From NCBI GenBank assembly GCA_023053545.1, contig JAKZAN010000005.1:682001-746000 (forward strand): 64,000 nucleotides of DNA, given 5' to 3'. This DNA comes from Lepidurus packardi (lineage: Eukaryota; Arthropoda; Branchiopoda; Notostraca; Triopsidae). Positions 34,601-45,851 of this stretch are shown one piece after another. The notes below the pieces were generated by a model. It searched no databases, was not told where the DNA came from, and was given only the letters and a program-made list of their open reading frames with translations. Position 1 is the stretch's first letter; each line of letters begins with the position of its first letter. The translations under genes were made by a program, and so were the position numbers.

Positions 34601-35090
34601 GTAATTCATGAATTAAGTCAGTAATTCATGAATTAAGTCAGTAATTCATGAATTAAGTCAGAAGTCGATTAATTAAATCAGAAATTCATTAAATAAGTCA
34701 GTTATTCATTAATTAAGTCAGAAATTCATGAATTAAGTCAGTAATTCATTAATTAAGTCAGAAATTCATTAATTAAGTCAGTAATTCATGAATGAAGTCA
34801 TTAAGTCATGAATTAAGTCAGTAATTCATTAATTAAGTCAGTAATTCATTAGTTAAGTCAGTAATTCATGAATTAAGTCAGTAATTCATTAATTTAGTCA
34901 GTAATTCATTAATTAAGTCAGTGTTTCATTAATTATGTCCGTAATTAATAAATTAAGTCCATAATTCATGAACTAAGTCAGTAATTCATTAATTAAGTCA
35001 ATAATTCATGAATTAAGTCAGAAAATCATCAACTAAGTCAGTAATATTTAATTATTCAAATATTATTATTTAAATATTTAATTAAGTCAG
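31614..35090. repeat. Satellite A array, segment 7
   Basis: 20-bp monomers with a recurrent AT-only module (TTTAATTATTCAAATATTAT, then TATTTAAATATTTAATT) at about 31738, 32087, 32395, 33507, 33815 and 35042. The array otherwise holds only variant monomers. Confidence 0.96.
32060..34900. repeat. 1.42-kb tandem duplication in satellite A
   Basis: The AT-only modules at 32087 and 32395 recur at 33507 and 33815, exactly 1420 bp later, with the same intervening monomer order (for example AGAAGTCGATTAATTAAATC in both copies). Confidence 0.85.
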
Positions 35091-35248
35091 TGTAATGACT
35101 TGTGTTTCAGTATTTAATATGACCCTTGTACCTGAGTGATACCAACATTGCCAATCGCGGTACCTGACCTTGGAGCGGGATTGCGAATGAAGAATAACAA
35201 GTGGAGGGAGCAAAAGAGAAAGGAAGTCCAACATAGCGTGTGAATTAA
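35091..35248. other. Orphan unique segment in satellite A
   Basis: About 158 bp unlike the satellite, starting TGTAATGACTTGTG and including a purine-rich stretch (GGAGGGAGCAAAAGAGAAAG). It has no ORF and occurs once in the window. I see no clear target duplication. It may be a fragment of an LTR or leader of an unidentified element. Confidence 0.6.
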
Positions 35249-37048
35249 CTCATGATTAATTCATGATTAAGTCAGTAATTCATTAATTAAGTCAATAATT
35301 CATGAATTAAGTCAGAAATTCATTAACTAAGTCAGTAGTTCATGAATTAAGTCATTAAGTCATGAATTAAGTCAGTATATCATTAATTAAGTCAGTAATT
35401 CATTAGTTAAGTCAGTAATTCCTGAATTAAGTCAGGAAATCATGAATTAAGTCAGGAAAACATGAACTAAGTCTGTAATTCATGAATCAAGTCAGTAATT
35501 CATATAACAAAGACAGTAGTTCAAGAATTAAGTCAGAAAATCATCAACTAAGTCAGTAAATATTTAATTATTCAAATATTTTTATTTAAATAAGTCAGTA
35601 ATTCATGATTAAGTCAGTAATTCATGATTAAGTCAGTAATACATGAATTTAGTCAGTAATTCATGATTAAGTCAGTAATTCATGAATTAAGTCAGTAACT
35701 CATGAATTAAGTCAGTAATTCATTATTAAAGTCAGTAATTCATGAATTAAGTCAGTAATTCATTAATTAAGTCAATAATTCATGAATTAAGTCAGGAAAT
35801 CATGAATTAAGCCAGTAATTCATGAATTAAGTCAGTATTTCATATAATTAAAACAGTATTTCAGGAATTTAGTCAATAAATCATGAATTAAATCAGTAAT
35901 TCATGAATTAAGTCAGTATTTCATGAATTAAGTCAATAATTCATGTATTAAGTCAGTAATTCATGAATTAAGTCAGTAGTTCATGAATTAAGTCAGTAAT
36001 TCATGAATTAAGTCAGTAATTCATGAATTAAGTCAGTAATTCATGAATTAAGTTATTAAGTCATGAATTAAGTCAGTAATTCATTAATTAAGTCAGTAAT
36101 TCATTAGTTAAGTCAGTAATTCATGAATTAAGTCAGAAAATAATCAATTAAGTCAGTAATTATTTAATTAAGTCAGTAATTATTTAATTAAGTCAGTAAT
36201 AAATTATTTCAGTAAATCATGAATTAAGTCAGGAAAACATGAATTAAGTCAGTAATTCATGAATCAAGTCAGTAATTCATATAACTAAGACAGTAATTCA
36301 TGAATTAAGTCAGTAATTCATTAATTAGGTGAGTAATTCATTAATTAAGTCAGTAATTCATGAACTAAGACAGTAATTCATGAATTAATATAGTAATTCA
36401 GGAATTAAGTCAATAATTCATGACTTACGTCAGTAATTCATGAATTGTCAGTAATTCAGTAACGTCAGTAACGTCAGTAACGTCAGTAATTCATGAACAT
36501 GAATTAAGTCAGTAACTCATGAATCAAGTCAGTAATTCATATAACTAAGACAGTAATTCAAGAATTAAGTCAGAAAATCCATCAACTAAGTCAGTAAATA
36601 TTCAATTATTCAAATATTATTATTTAGATATTTAAATAAGTCAGTAATTCATGATTAAGTCAGTAATTCATGATTAAGTCAGTAATACATGAATTTAGTC
36701 AGTAGTTCATGATTAAGTCGGTAATTCATGATTAAGTCAGTAATACATGAATTTAGTCAGTAATTCATGAATTAAGTCAGTAACTCTTAAATTAAGTCAG
36801 TAATTCATTATTTAAGTCAGTAATTCATGAATTAAGTCAGTAATTCATGAATTAAGTCAGTAATTAATTAATTTAGTCAGTAATTCATTAATTAAGTCAG
36901 TGTTTCATTAATTAAGTCCGTAATTAATAAATTAAGTCCATAATTCATGAACTAAGTCAGTAATTCATTAATTAAGTCAATAATTCATGAATTAAGTCAG
37001 GAAATCATGAATTAAGTCAGTAATTCATGAATTAAGTCAGTATTTCAT
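35249..37048. repeat. Satellite A array, segment 8
   Basis: 20-bp monomers with AT-only modules near 35560 and 36600. A short run of TAACGTCAG units lies at about 36463-36488. From about 36490 it is the first copy of the 1.37-kb repeat carrying the 306-bp LTR. Confidence 0.95.
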
Positions 37049-37354
37049 TGACGTGAATTTCTTATAAAGTATGGGAATAAAATGAGGCCTGCGTTGTGTG
37101 TTGAGGTTTGGGGTAAGGGCCTTGTCCAACTTGATACAATCACTAGAAACAGAGGTCTTGTAAAATCGTCAGAATTTATTAAAAAGAAACGTTGCTACAA
37201 ACTATAGCTAGTCACATGGGAATCGGCGAGAGTGCGAGAACAGGAAAAACGGCAGGGCTACCAACCCCTTGCACCCTTGGTCCAGAAAGATGCAAGAGGG
37301 TACAAAATGGGGGGGAAAAGCAAATGATACAAGAAAGCAGTCAAATTCACAACA
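37049..37354. mobile_element. Solo LTR, 306 bp, copy 1
   Basis: Block TGACGTGAATTT...AAATTCACAACA with inverted ends matching at 10 of 12 positions and a TTCAT 5-bp duplication on both sides (37044-37048, 37355-37359). The TG...CA ends and 5-bp duplication suggest a solo LTR. A TATAAAG lies near its plus-strand start, but orientation is uncertain. The 67-aa ORF inside is not a plausible gene. Confidence 0.75.
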
Positions 37355-38417
37355 TTCATATAATTAAGACAGTATTTCATAAAATAAGTCAATAATTCAT
37401 GAATTAAATCAGTAATTCATGAATTAAGTCAGTATTTCATGAATTAAGTCAATAATTCATGAATTAAGTCAGTAATTCATGAATTAAGTCAGTAATTCAT
37501 GAATTAAGTCAGTACATCATGAATTAAGTCAGTAATTCATGAATTAAGTCAGTAATTCATGAATTAAGTCAGTAATTCATGAATTAAGTCAGTAATTCAT
37601 GAATTAAGTTATTAAGTCATGAATTAAGTCAGTAATTCATTAATTAAGTCAGTAATTCAAGAATTAAGTCAGAAAATCATCAACTAAGTCAGTAAATATT
37701 TAATTATTCAAATTTTATTATTTAATTATTTAATTAGGTCAGTAATTCATGATTAAGTCAGTAATACATGAATTTAGTCAGTAATTCATGAATTAAGTCA
37801 GTAACTCATGAATTAAGTCAGTAATTCATGAATTAAGTCAGTAATTCATTTATTTAGTCAGGAAAACATGAATTAAGTCAGTAATTCATGAATCAAGTCA
37901 GTAATTCATATAACTAAGACAGTAATTCAAGAATTAAGTCAGAAAATCCATCAACTAAGTCAGTAAATATTTAATTATTCAAATATTATTATTTAGATAT
38001 TTAAATAAGTCAGTAATTCATGATTAAGTCAGTAATTCATGATTAAGTCAGTAATACATGAATTTAGTCAGTAATTCATGATTAAGTCGGTAATTCATGA
38101 TTAAGTCAGTAATACGTGAATTTAGTCAGTAATTCATGAATTAAGTCAGTAACTCATAAATTAAGTCAGTAATTCATTATTTAAGTCAGTAATTCATGAA
38201 TTAAGTCAGTAATTCATGAATTAAGTCAGTAATTAATTAATTTAGTCAGTAATTCATTAATTAAGTCAGTGTTTCATTAATTAAGTCCGTAATTAATAAA
38301 TTAAGTCCATAATTCATGAACTAAGTCAGTAATTCATTAATTAAGTCAATAATTCATGAATTAAGTCAGGAAATCATGAATTAAGTCAGTAATTCATGAA
38401 TTAAGTCAGTATTTCAT
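37355..38417. repeat. Satellite A array, segment 9
   Basis: 20-bp monomers plus AT-only modules near 37693 and 37967, between the first two copies of the 306-bp LTR. Confidence 0.95.
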
Positions 38418-38723
38418 TGACGTGAATTTCTTATAAAGTATGGGAATAAAATGAGGCCTGTGTTGTGTGTTGAGGTTTGGGGTAAGGGCCTTGTCCAACT
38501 TGATACAATCACTAGAAACAGAGGTCTTGTAAAATCGTCAGAATTTATTAAAAAGAAACGTTGCTACAAACTATAGCTAGTCACATGGGAATCGGCGAGA
38601 GTGCGAGAACAGGAAAAACGGCAGGGCTACCAACCCCTTGCACCCTTGGTCCAGAAAGATGCAAGAGGGTACAAAATGGGGGGGAAAAGCAAATGATACA
38701 AGAAAGCAGTCAAATTCACAACA
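38418..38723. mobile_element. Solo LTR, 306 bp, copy 2
   Basis: Differs from copy 1 by about one base (CCTGTG for CCTGCG). Same flanks, so it was copied with the array. Confidence 0.75.
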
Positions 38724-41404
38724 TTCATATAATTAAGACAGTATTTCATGAATTAAGTCAATAATTCATGAATTAAATCAGTAATTCATGAATTAAGTCA
38801 GTATTTCATGAATTAAGTCAATAATTCATGAATTAAGTCAGTAATTCATGAATTAAGTCAGTAATTCATGAATTAAGTCAGTAATTCATGAATTAAGTCA
38901 GTAATTCATGAATTAAGTCAGTAATTCATGAATTAAGTTATTAAGTCATGAAATAAGTCAGTAATTCATTAATTAAGTCAGTAATTCAAGAATTAAGTCA
39001 GAAAATCATCAACTAAGTCAGTAAATATTTAATTATTCAAATATTATTATTTAAATATTTAATTAAGTCAGTAATTCATGATTAAGTCAGTAATACATGA
39101 ATTTAGTCAGTAATTCATGAATTAAGTCAGTAACTCATGAATTAAGTCAGTAATTCATTATTTAAGTCAGTAATTCATGAATTAAGTCAGTAATTAATTA
39201 CGTTAGTCAGTAATTCATTAATTAAGTCAGTGTTTCATTAATTAAGTCCGTAATTAATAAATTAAGTCCATAATTCATGAACTAAGTCAGTAATTCATTA
39301 ATTAAGTCAGTAATTCATTAGTTAAGTCAGTAATTCATGAATTAAGTCAGAAAATCATCAATTAAGTCAGTAATTATTTAATTAAGTCAGTAATAAATTA
39401 ATTAAGTCAGGAAATCATGAATTAAGTCAGGAAAACATGAATTAAGTCAGTAATTCATGAATCAAGTCAGTAATTCATATAACTAAGACAGTTATTCATG
39501 AATTAAGTCAGTAATTCATTAATTAGGTGAGTAATTCATTAATTAAGTCAGTAATTCATGAACTAAGACAGTAATTCTTGAATTAAGATAGTAATTCAGG
39601 AATTAAGTCAATAATTCATGACTTACGTCAGTAATTCGTGAATTAAGTCAGTAATTCATGAATTAAGTCAGTAATACATGAATTTAGTCAGTAATTCATG
39701 ATTAAGTCGGTAATTCATGATTAAGTCAGAAATACATGAATTTAGTCAGTAATTCATGAATTAAGTCAGTAACTCATGAATTAAGTCAGTAATTCATTAT
39801 TTAAGTCAGTAATTCATGAATTAAGTCAGTAATTCATGAATTAAGTCAGTAATTCATGAATTAAGTCAGTAATTAATTAATTTAGTCAGTAATTCATTAA
39901 TTAAGTCAGTGTTTCATTAATTAAGTCCGTAATTAATAAATTAAGTCCATAATTCATGAACTAAGTCAGTAATTCATTAATTAAGTCAGTAATTCATTAG
40001 ATAAGTCAGTAATTCATGAATTTAGTCAGAAAATCATCAATTAAGTCAGTAATTATTTAATTAAGTCATTAATAAATTAATTAAGTCAGGAAATCATGAA
40101 TTAAGTCAGGAAAACATGAATTAAGTCAGTAATTCATGAATCAAGTCAGTAATTCATATAACTAAGACAGTTATTCATGAATTAAGTCAGTAATCATTAA
40201 TTAGGTGAGTAATTCATTAATTAAGTCAGTAATTCATGAACTAAGACAGTAATTCTTGAATTAAGATAGTAATTCAGGAATTAAGTCAATAATTCATGAC
40301 TTACGTCAGTAATTCGTGAATTAAGTCAGTAATTCATTATTTAAGTCAGTAATTCATGAATTAAGTCAGTAATACATGAATTTAGTCAGTAATTCATGAT
40401 TAAGTCGGTAATTCATGATTAAGTCAGTAATACATGAATTTAGTCAGTAATTCATGAATTAAGTCAGTAACTCATGAATTAAGTCAGTAATTCATTATTT
40501 AAGTCAGTAATTCATGAATTAAGTCAGTAATTAATTAATTTAGTCAGTAATTCATTAATTAAGTCAGTGTTTCATTAATTAAGTCCGTAATTAATATATT
40601 AAGTCCATAATTCATGAACTAAGTCAGTAATTCATTAATTAAGTCAGTAATTCATTAGTTTAGTCAGTAATTCATGAATTAAGTCAGAAAATCATCAATT
40701 AAGTCAGTAATTATTTAATTAAGTCAGTAATTATTTAATTAAGTCAGTAATAAATTAATTAAGTCAGGAAATCATGAATTAAGTCAGGAAAACATGAATT
40801 AAGTCAGTAACTCATGAATCAAGTCAGTAATTCATATAACTAAGACAGTTATTCATGAATTAAGTCAGTAATTCATTTATTAGGTGAGTAATTCATTAAT
40901 TAAGTCAGTAATTCATGAACTAAGACAGTAATTCTTGAATTAAGATAGTAATTCAGGAATTAAGTCAATAATTCATGACTTACGTCAGTAATTCATGAAT
41001 TAAGTCAGTAATTCATTTATTAAGTCAGGAAAACATGAATTAAGTCAGTAATTCATGAATCAAGTCAGTAATTCATATAACTAAGACAGTAATTCAAGAA
41101 ATAAGTCAGAAAATCCATCAACTAAGTCAGTAAATATTTAATTATTCAAATATTATTATTTAGATATTTAAATAAGTCAGTAATTCATGATTAAGTCAGT
41201 AATTCATGATTAAGTCAGTAATACATGAATTTAGTCAGTAATTCATGATTAAGTCGGTAATTCATGATTAAGTCAGTAATACATGAATTTAGTCAGTAAT
41301 TCATGAATTAAGTCAGTAACTCATAAATTAAGTCAGTAATTCATTATTTAAGTCAGTAATTCATGAATTAAGTCAGTAATTCATGAATTAAGTCAGTATT
41401 TCAT
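38724..41404. repeat. Satellite A array, segment 10
   Basis: 20-bp monomers. Includes a 680-bp higher-order repeat at about 39407-41040. Confidence 0.95.
39407..41040. repeat. 680-bp higher-order repeat of satellite A
   Basis: The block beginning GTCAGGAAATCATGAATTAA and containing CAGGAAAACATG and AATTAGGTGAG recurs at about 39407, 40088 and 40767 (spacing about 680 bp). A related block occurs at 36220. Confidence 0.8.
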
Positions 41405-41710
41405 TGACGTGAATTTCTTATAAAGTATGGGAATAAAATGAGGCCTGCGTTGTGTGTTGAGGTTTGGGGTAAGGGCCTTGTCCTACTTGATACAATCACT
41501 AGAAACAGAGGTCTTGTAAAATCGTCAGAATTTATTAAAAAGAAACGTTGCTACAAACTATAGCTGGTCACATGGGAATCGGCGAGAGTGCGAGAACAGG
41601 AAAAACGGCAGGGCTACCAACCCCTTGCACCCTTGGTCCAGAAAGATGCAAGAGGGTACAAAATGGGGGGGAAAAGCAAATGATACAAGAAAGCAGTCAA
41701 ATTCACAACA
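41405..41710. mobile_element. Solo LTR, 306 bp, copy 3
   Basis: Differs from copy 1 at about two positions (TCCTACTTG, TAGCTGGTC). Same TTCAT flanks. Confidence 0.75.
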
Positions 41711-43037
41711 TTCATATAATTAAGACAGTATTTCATGAACTAAGTCAATAATTCATGAATTAAATCAGTAATTCATGAATTAAGTCAGTATTTCATGAAT
41801 TAAGTCAATAATTCATGAATTAAGTCAGTAATTCATGAATTAAGTCAGTAATTCATGAATTAAGTCAGTAATTCATGAATTAAGGCAGTAATTCATGAAT
41901 TAAGTTACTAAGTCATGAATTAAGTCAGTAATTCATTAATTAAGTCAGTAATTCAAGAATTAAGTCAGAAAATCATCAACTAAGTCAGTAAATATTTAAT
42001 TATTCAAATATTATTATTTAAATATTTAATTAAGTCAGTAATTCATGATTAAGTCAGTAATACATGAATTTAGTCAGTAATTCATGAATTAAGTCAGTAA
42101 CTCATGAATTAAGTCAGTAATTCATTATTTAAGTCAGTAATTCATGAATTAAGTCAGTAATTAATTACGTTAGTCAGTAATTCATTAATTAAGTCAGTGT
42201 TTCATTAATTAAGTCCGTAATTAATAAATTAAGTCCATAATTCATGAACTAAGTCAGTAATTAATTAATTAAGTCAGTAATTCATTAGTTAAGTCAGTAA
42301 TTCATGAATTAAGTCAGAAAATCATCAATTAAGTCAGTAATTATTTAATTAAGTCAGTAATAAATTAATTAAGTCAATAATTCATGACTTAGGTTAGTAA
42401 TTAATGAATTAAGTGATTAATTCATTTGTTAAGTCAGTAATTCATTAATTAAGTCATTAAGTCATGAATTAAGTCAGTAATTCATTAATTAAGTCAGTAA
42501 TTCAAGAATTAAATCAGAAAATCATCAACTAAGTCAGAAAATCATCAACTAAGTCAGTAAATATTTAATTATTCAAATATTATTATTTAAATATTTAATT
42601 AAGTCAGTAATTTATGATTAAGTTAGTAATTCATGATTACGTCAGTAATTCATGAATTTAGTCAGTAATTCATGAATTAAGTCAGTAACTCATGAATTAA
42701 GTCAGTAATTCATTATTTAAGTCAGTAATTCATGAATTAAGTCAGAAAATCATCAATTAAGTCAATAATTCATTATTTAAGTCAGTATTTCATGAATTAA
42801 GTCAGTAATTCATTAATTAAGTCAGTAATTAATTAATTTAGTCAGTAATTCATTAATTAAGTCAGTGTTTCATTAATTAAGTCAATATTTCATGAACTAA
42901 ATCAGTAATTCATGAATTAAGTCAGTATTTCATGAATTAAGACAGTAGTTTATTAATTTACTCAGTAATTCATTAATTATCTCAGTAATTCATGAATTAA
43001 GTCAGTAATTCATTAATTAAGTCAGTAGTTCATGAGC
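41711..43037. repeat. Satellite A array, segment 11
   Basis: Last stretch of 20-bp monomers. It ends at the poly(A) end of LINE-A. No satellite A is seen to the right of this point. Confidence 0.95.
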
Positions 43038-43267
43038 TTTTTTTGGTTAAATTTATGTTGGCGTATAGGCATAAGCCTGTTGCCAAAGTTTATTATTAAA
43101 AATGTACATTTAAAACCAGGTAGGGGAAAGGGGTATAACAGAACACTGTCACATTGGTCGGCCTTCGTAAACTGCCAAGCCCTTCACCTTAGAGAGTTAA
43201 AGCTCGAAACTTCAAGAGTGGAAAACGCTATAAATTAAAACTTGGGAACAATCTAATATTCGCCTAT
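43038..43267 (-). other. LINE-A 3' untranslated region and poly(A)
   Basis: Minus-strand 3' UTR of about 225 bases after the ORF2 stop. It ends in A7 (T7 at 43038-43044 on the plus strand), with AATAAA on the minus strand at 43094-43089, about 45 bases before the tail. Confidence 0.8.
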
Positions 43268-45512
43268 TTATAAACAGGCTTTTCCTTCGTTGAATATCTT
43301 TTTGGCAGTGCTTAGAAAGGTTCCTACATAAGGGTAGGCTCTTGGATAGGTGAGGAACTGTGCTGGAGAGAAGTGGATTAGATTTTTACATAATGATCTG
43401 ATTAGTTTAGCGCGTGCTTTGTTAAGCCATCGACAATGTATGAAAATGTGCGCTAGACTTCGCTTTTTGTGAGTTGAGCAGGGGCAGCAGGAAAACTCCG
43501 CTTTTCCAATTTTCTGGAGATGTTGTAAAGTGGGGTAGTGCTGTGTTCTAGCTCTGATGATCTGGGCTACCATAGCGTGAGCCAGTTTATTAGTGCATAT
43601 CGGTTTTTCTGAAAGGGATACATTTAGTTGACGAATGTTCAGGGTGAGTAAGGATGATGTCCACTCTTCTTCCCAGAGCGTATGTGTACGTTTGCTTATT
43701 GTTTTCACATCCATTGCACTTTTGGGGATATTATCTAGGAAGATCACCTTAGTTAATGAGTGCATTTGCTCTTCGTACGGTCTGTATCTTTTCCTTCTTG
43801 CGTTCACACACACACCGGTGGGTAGTTTTGAGTAGAATCTCAAGAGGCATTCTTTTATTTGCAAAGACAAGGGTAATATTCCAGCTTCTGACTCAAGTAC
43901 TATTTTTTGTATCATTGCTACTGTCTTTGAGCATCTTGCTGCTAGGCCACGCATATGATTTGCCCAAGTTAGCCTTTCGTCCAAGATAAGGCCCAAGTAT
44001 CGTAATGAGCTTTTTGGCCCGAATTCCTCGTTATTCCATGAGAGGGGGGAGCTGTCTGGTTGGTGTTTTCTGGAGAAGTGGATTAGCTCTGTTTTCTCCC
44101 TGCTAAATTGAAGGTTTAGTTGTTTTCTCCATTGTTCGACAGTTGTAATGCAAGACTGTAAGATCCTAACATTCACTTCCTCAGAAGATCCAGTAGTGTA
44201 TAGCAGTAGGTCATCCGCGAATGCAAGTATCCTGAAACGCTTTTGCTTGAGGAGGGAAATAACTCCGTTTACGTAAACCACGAAAAGTATCGGTGATAAA
44301 TGGGAACCTTGCGGAACACCCTTAGGAACACGAAAGATTGCACTCTTGCTGTGGCCATTTTCTATGTAAGCTAACCTCTTGCTTAGGAAACTTTCAAGCT
44401 ATTTGATAATGTATTGGGGTATCCGCATTTGTTGTAACTTTTTAACAAATTTTGTATGATTTACATTTTCGAATGCTCCGCGTATGTCAAGTAGAAGGGC
44501 TGAGGTTATTTTTCCCTTGTCAAATCCCTTCAGCACGGCAGTACTCAATTCTAGAAGGGCATGGGTAGTGGACCTTTTTTTCCGGAAACCCCACTGACTG
44601 TCGGCCAAGTTTCCTTCTGATTCCAGGAAATTTGTGAGTTTTATCACAATTAGTTTTTCAAGAAGTTTTCCTAGAGTGGAGAGCAAGGCAATTGGTCTGA
44701 AGCTCCTGTGGTTGGTGTAGCTCGGTTTCATTGGTTTCGGGATTGCCAGTACTTTCGCTAATTTCCACTGACTGGGAAAGTAAGCCAACTTAATCGAGGC
44801 ATTGAAGATCAATTTCACCGGAATTTTTATTGCTGGCCAGACATTTTTTAGGACTAACGCTTGAATTCCATCGCAGCCAGGTGCTTTTTCTGACGGAATT
44901 TCTTTTAAGGCGCAGTGTATTTCTTCCATAGTTAGTAGGGGAGGTGAGCTCCGGTGAAAGTGCGTTCGAGTCCGCCTATGGCAGAGGGCGTTTCCTGGGG
45001 TGGATAAGTTGGGTATCTCACCTTCTAGCATATTTTCGCCAAGGTAATTAAGTTTTGTTTGTTCGGATTCGAAAGGCTGAGCGTTTTCGTCACGGAGAAG
45101 TTCTAAAAGTGCTGGAGAAGGGGTATTTTTGAATTTTTTATTTAACGCCCAAATGTATTTCGGGTTTGGCGGTTTGGCAATATTCTTCCAGTGTTTCGAT
45201 TTATTTTCCCTGCATTTTGTACGGTAGTAGTTTCTAGCGTCCTTCCAGATTTGCTCGTCCTTAGTTAACCTTGTCTCCCGGAATGTTTTGAGGGCTATGG
45301 CCGCCGACTTTCGAAGTTGTCGGAGTTCTTTTGTAAACCAAATGTTCTTCCTCGAATCTAACTTCTTTTTAGGTACGTATTTTTCCATGTTCTTTTTTAT
45401 TTACTCGGTTAGGAGCTCCACTGCTCTTTCAATGTTCTCTTGACTGTTCAGTACCGTGAAGACAAGTGCATCTTTCGCTAGTTCTATAGCCAAGTCCCTG
45501 TTGAGCTCTTTC
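43268..45512 (-). pseudogene. LINE-A ORF2, reverse transcriptase part
   Basis: Minus-strand frame open apart from stops at 45401-45403 (TAA) and 44399-44401 (TAG). RT blocks in order: APGCDGIQALVLKN, FRPIALLSTLGKLLEKL, WGFRKKRSTTHALLEL, LLLDIRGAFENVNH, GVPQGSHLSPILF and the catalytic FADDLLLY. Near the C-terminus is a Cys/His motif (CCPCSTHKKRSLAHIFIHC), as in R1/Jockey-type LINEs. No RNase H is seen. The upstream end is cut by BEL-2 (CTTTC duplication) and continues at 51816. Confidence 0.9.
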
Positions 45513-45763
45513 TGTCGCGGACCAGTTCCGCGAGATTCTGGGACATACGTCAACGGTTCCGGGAAATACGTCGACGGTACGTTGTGAGTTGGGCGAGGGC
45601 AGGGTTGACGAGGGACAAAGGAGGAGCGGAGGGGAGACGCTCGAGAGACATCGGAGAGAGTGAATGGATAACTTTGTAATCGGTTTTTTTTCTATGTTGT
45701 TATTACATTTAATCGGAACATCGAAACTCGTCTCCCTGTCACTAATTCGTTATATCGGTGACA
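45513..45763 (+). repeat. 5' LTR of BEL-2
   Basis: 251 bp. Starts with the stem-loop TCGCGGA-CCAGT-TCCGCGA (45515-45533) and ends TATCGGTGACA as in BEL-1, while the middle is unrelated to BEL-1. The tRNA-Gly-type primer site follows at 45768-45785. Confidence 0.95.
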
Positions 45764-45851
45764 TTATTGGTGCATCGACCGGGAAACTAGTCCCGTTTCC
45801 TGTTTCCCATTCGTTATTTCGTCATTTCGTCAACTTCGTCAAACCATAGAA

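Larger units (their letters stand above)
36490..39230. repeat. 1.37-kb higher-order repeat carrying a solo LTR
   Basis: Copies start near 36490 and 37860 (LTR starts 37049 and 38418, 1369 bp apart). A further copy of the same block starts near 41030 (LTR at 41405, 2987 bp after the second). Flanking monomers, including the rare CAGAAAATCCATCAACTAAG string, are shared. Confidence 0.85.

Noticed and set aside
37192-41751. A 67-aa ORF present three times (37192, 38561, 41548)
   Set aside because: It lies in the 306-bp solo LTR and reads out into the satellite. Repetition comes from segmental duplication, not from a gene family.
1-43037. A CRISPR-like array of 20-bp repeats
   Set aside because: There are no spacers of constant length, no cas genes, and the organism is eukaryotic. 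The repeats are head-to-tail satellite.
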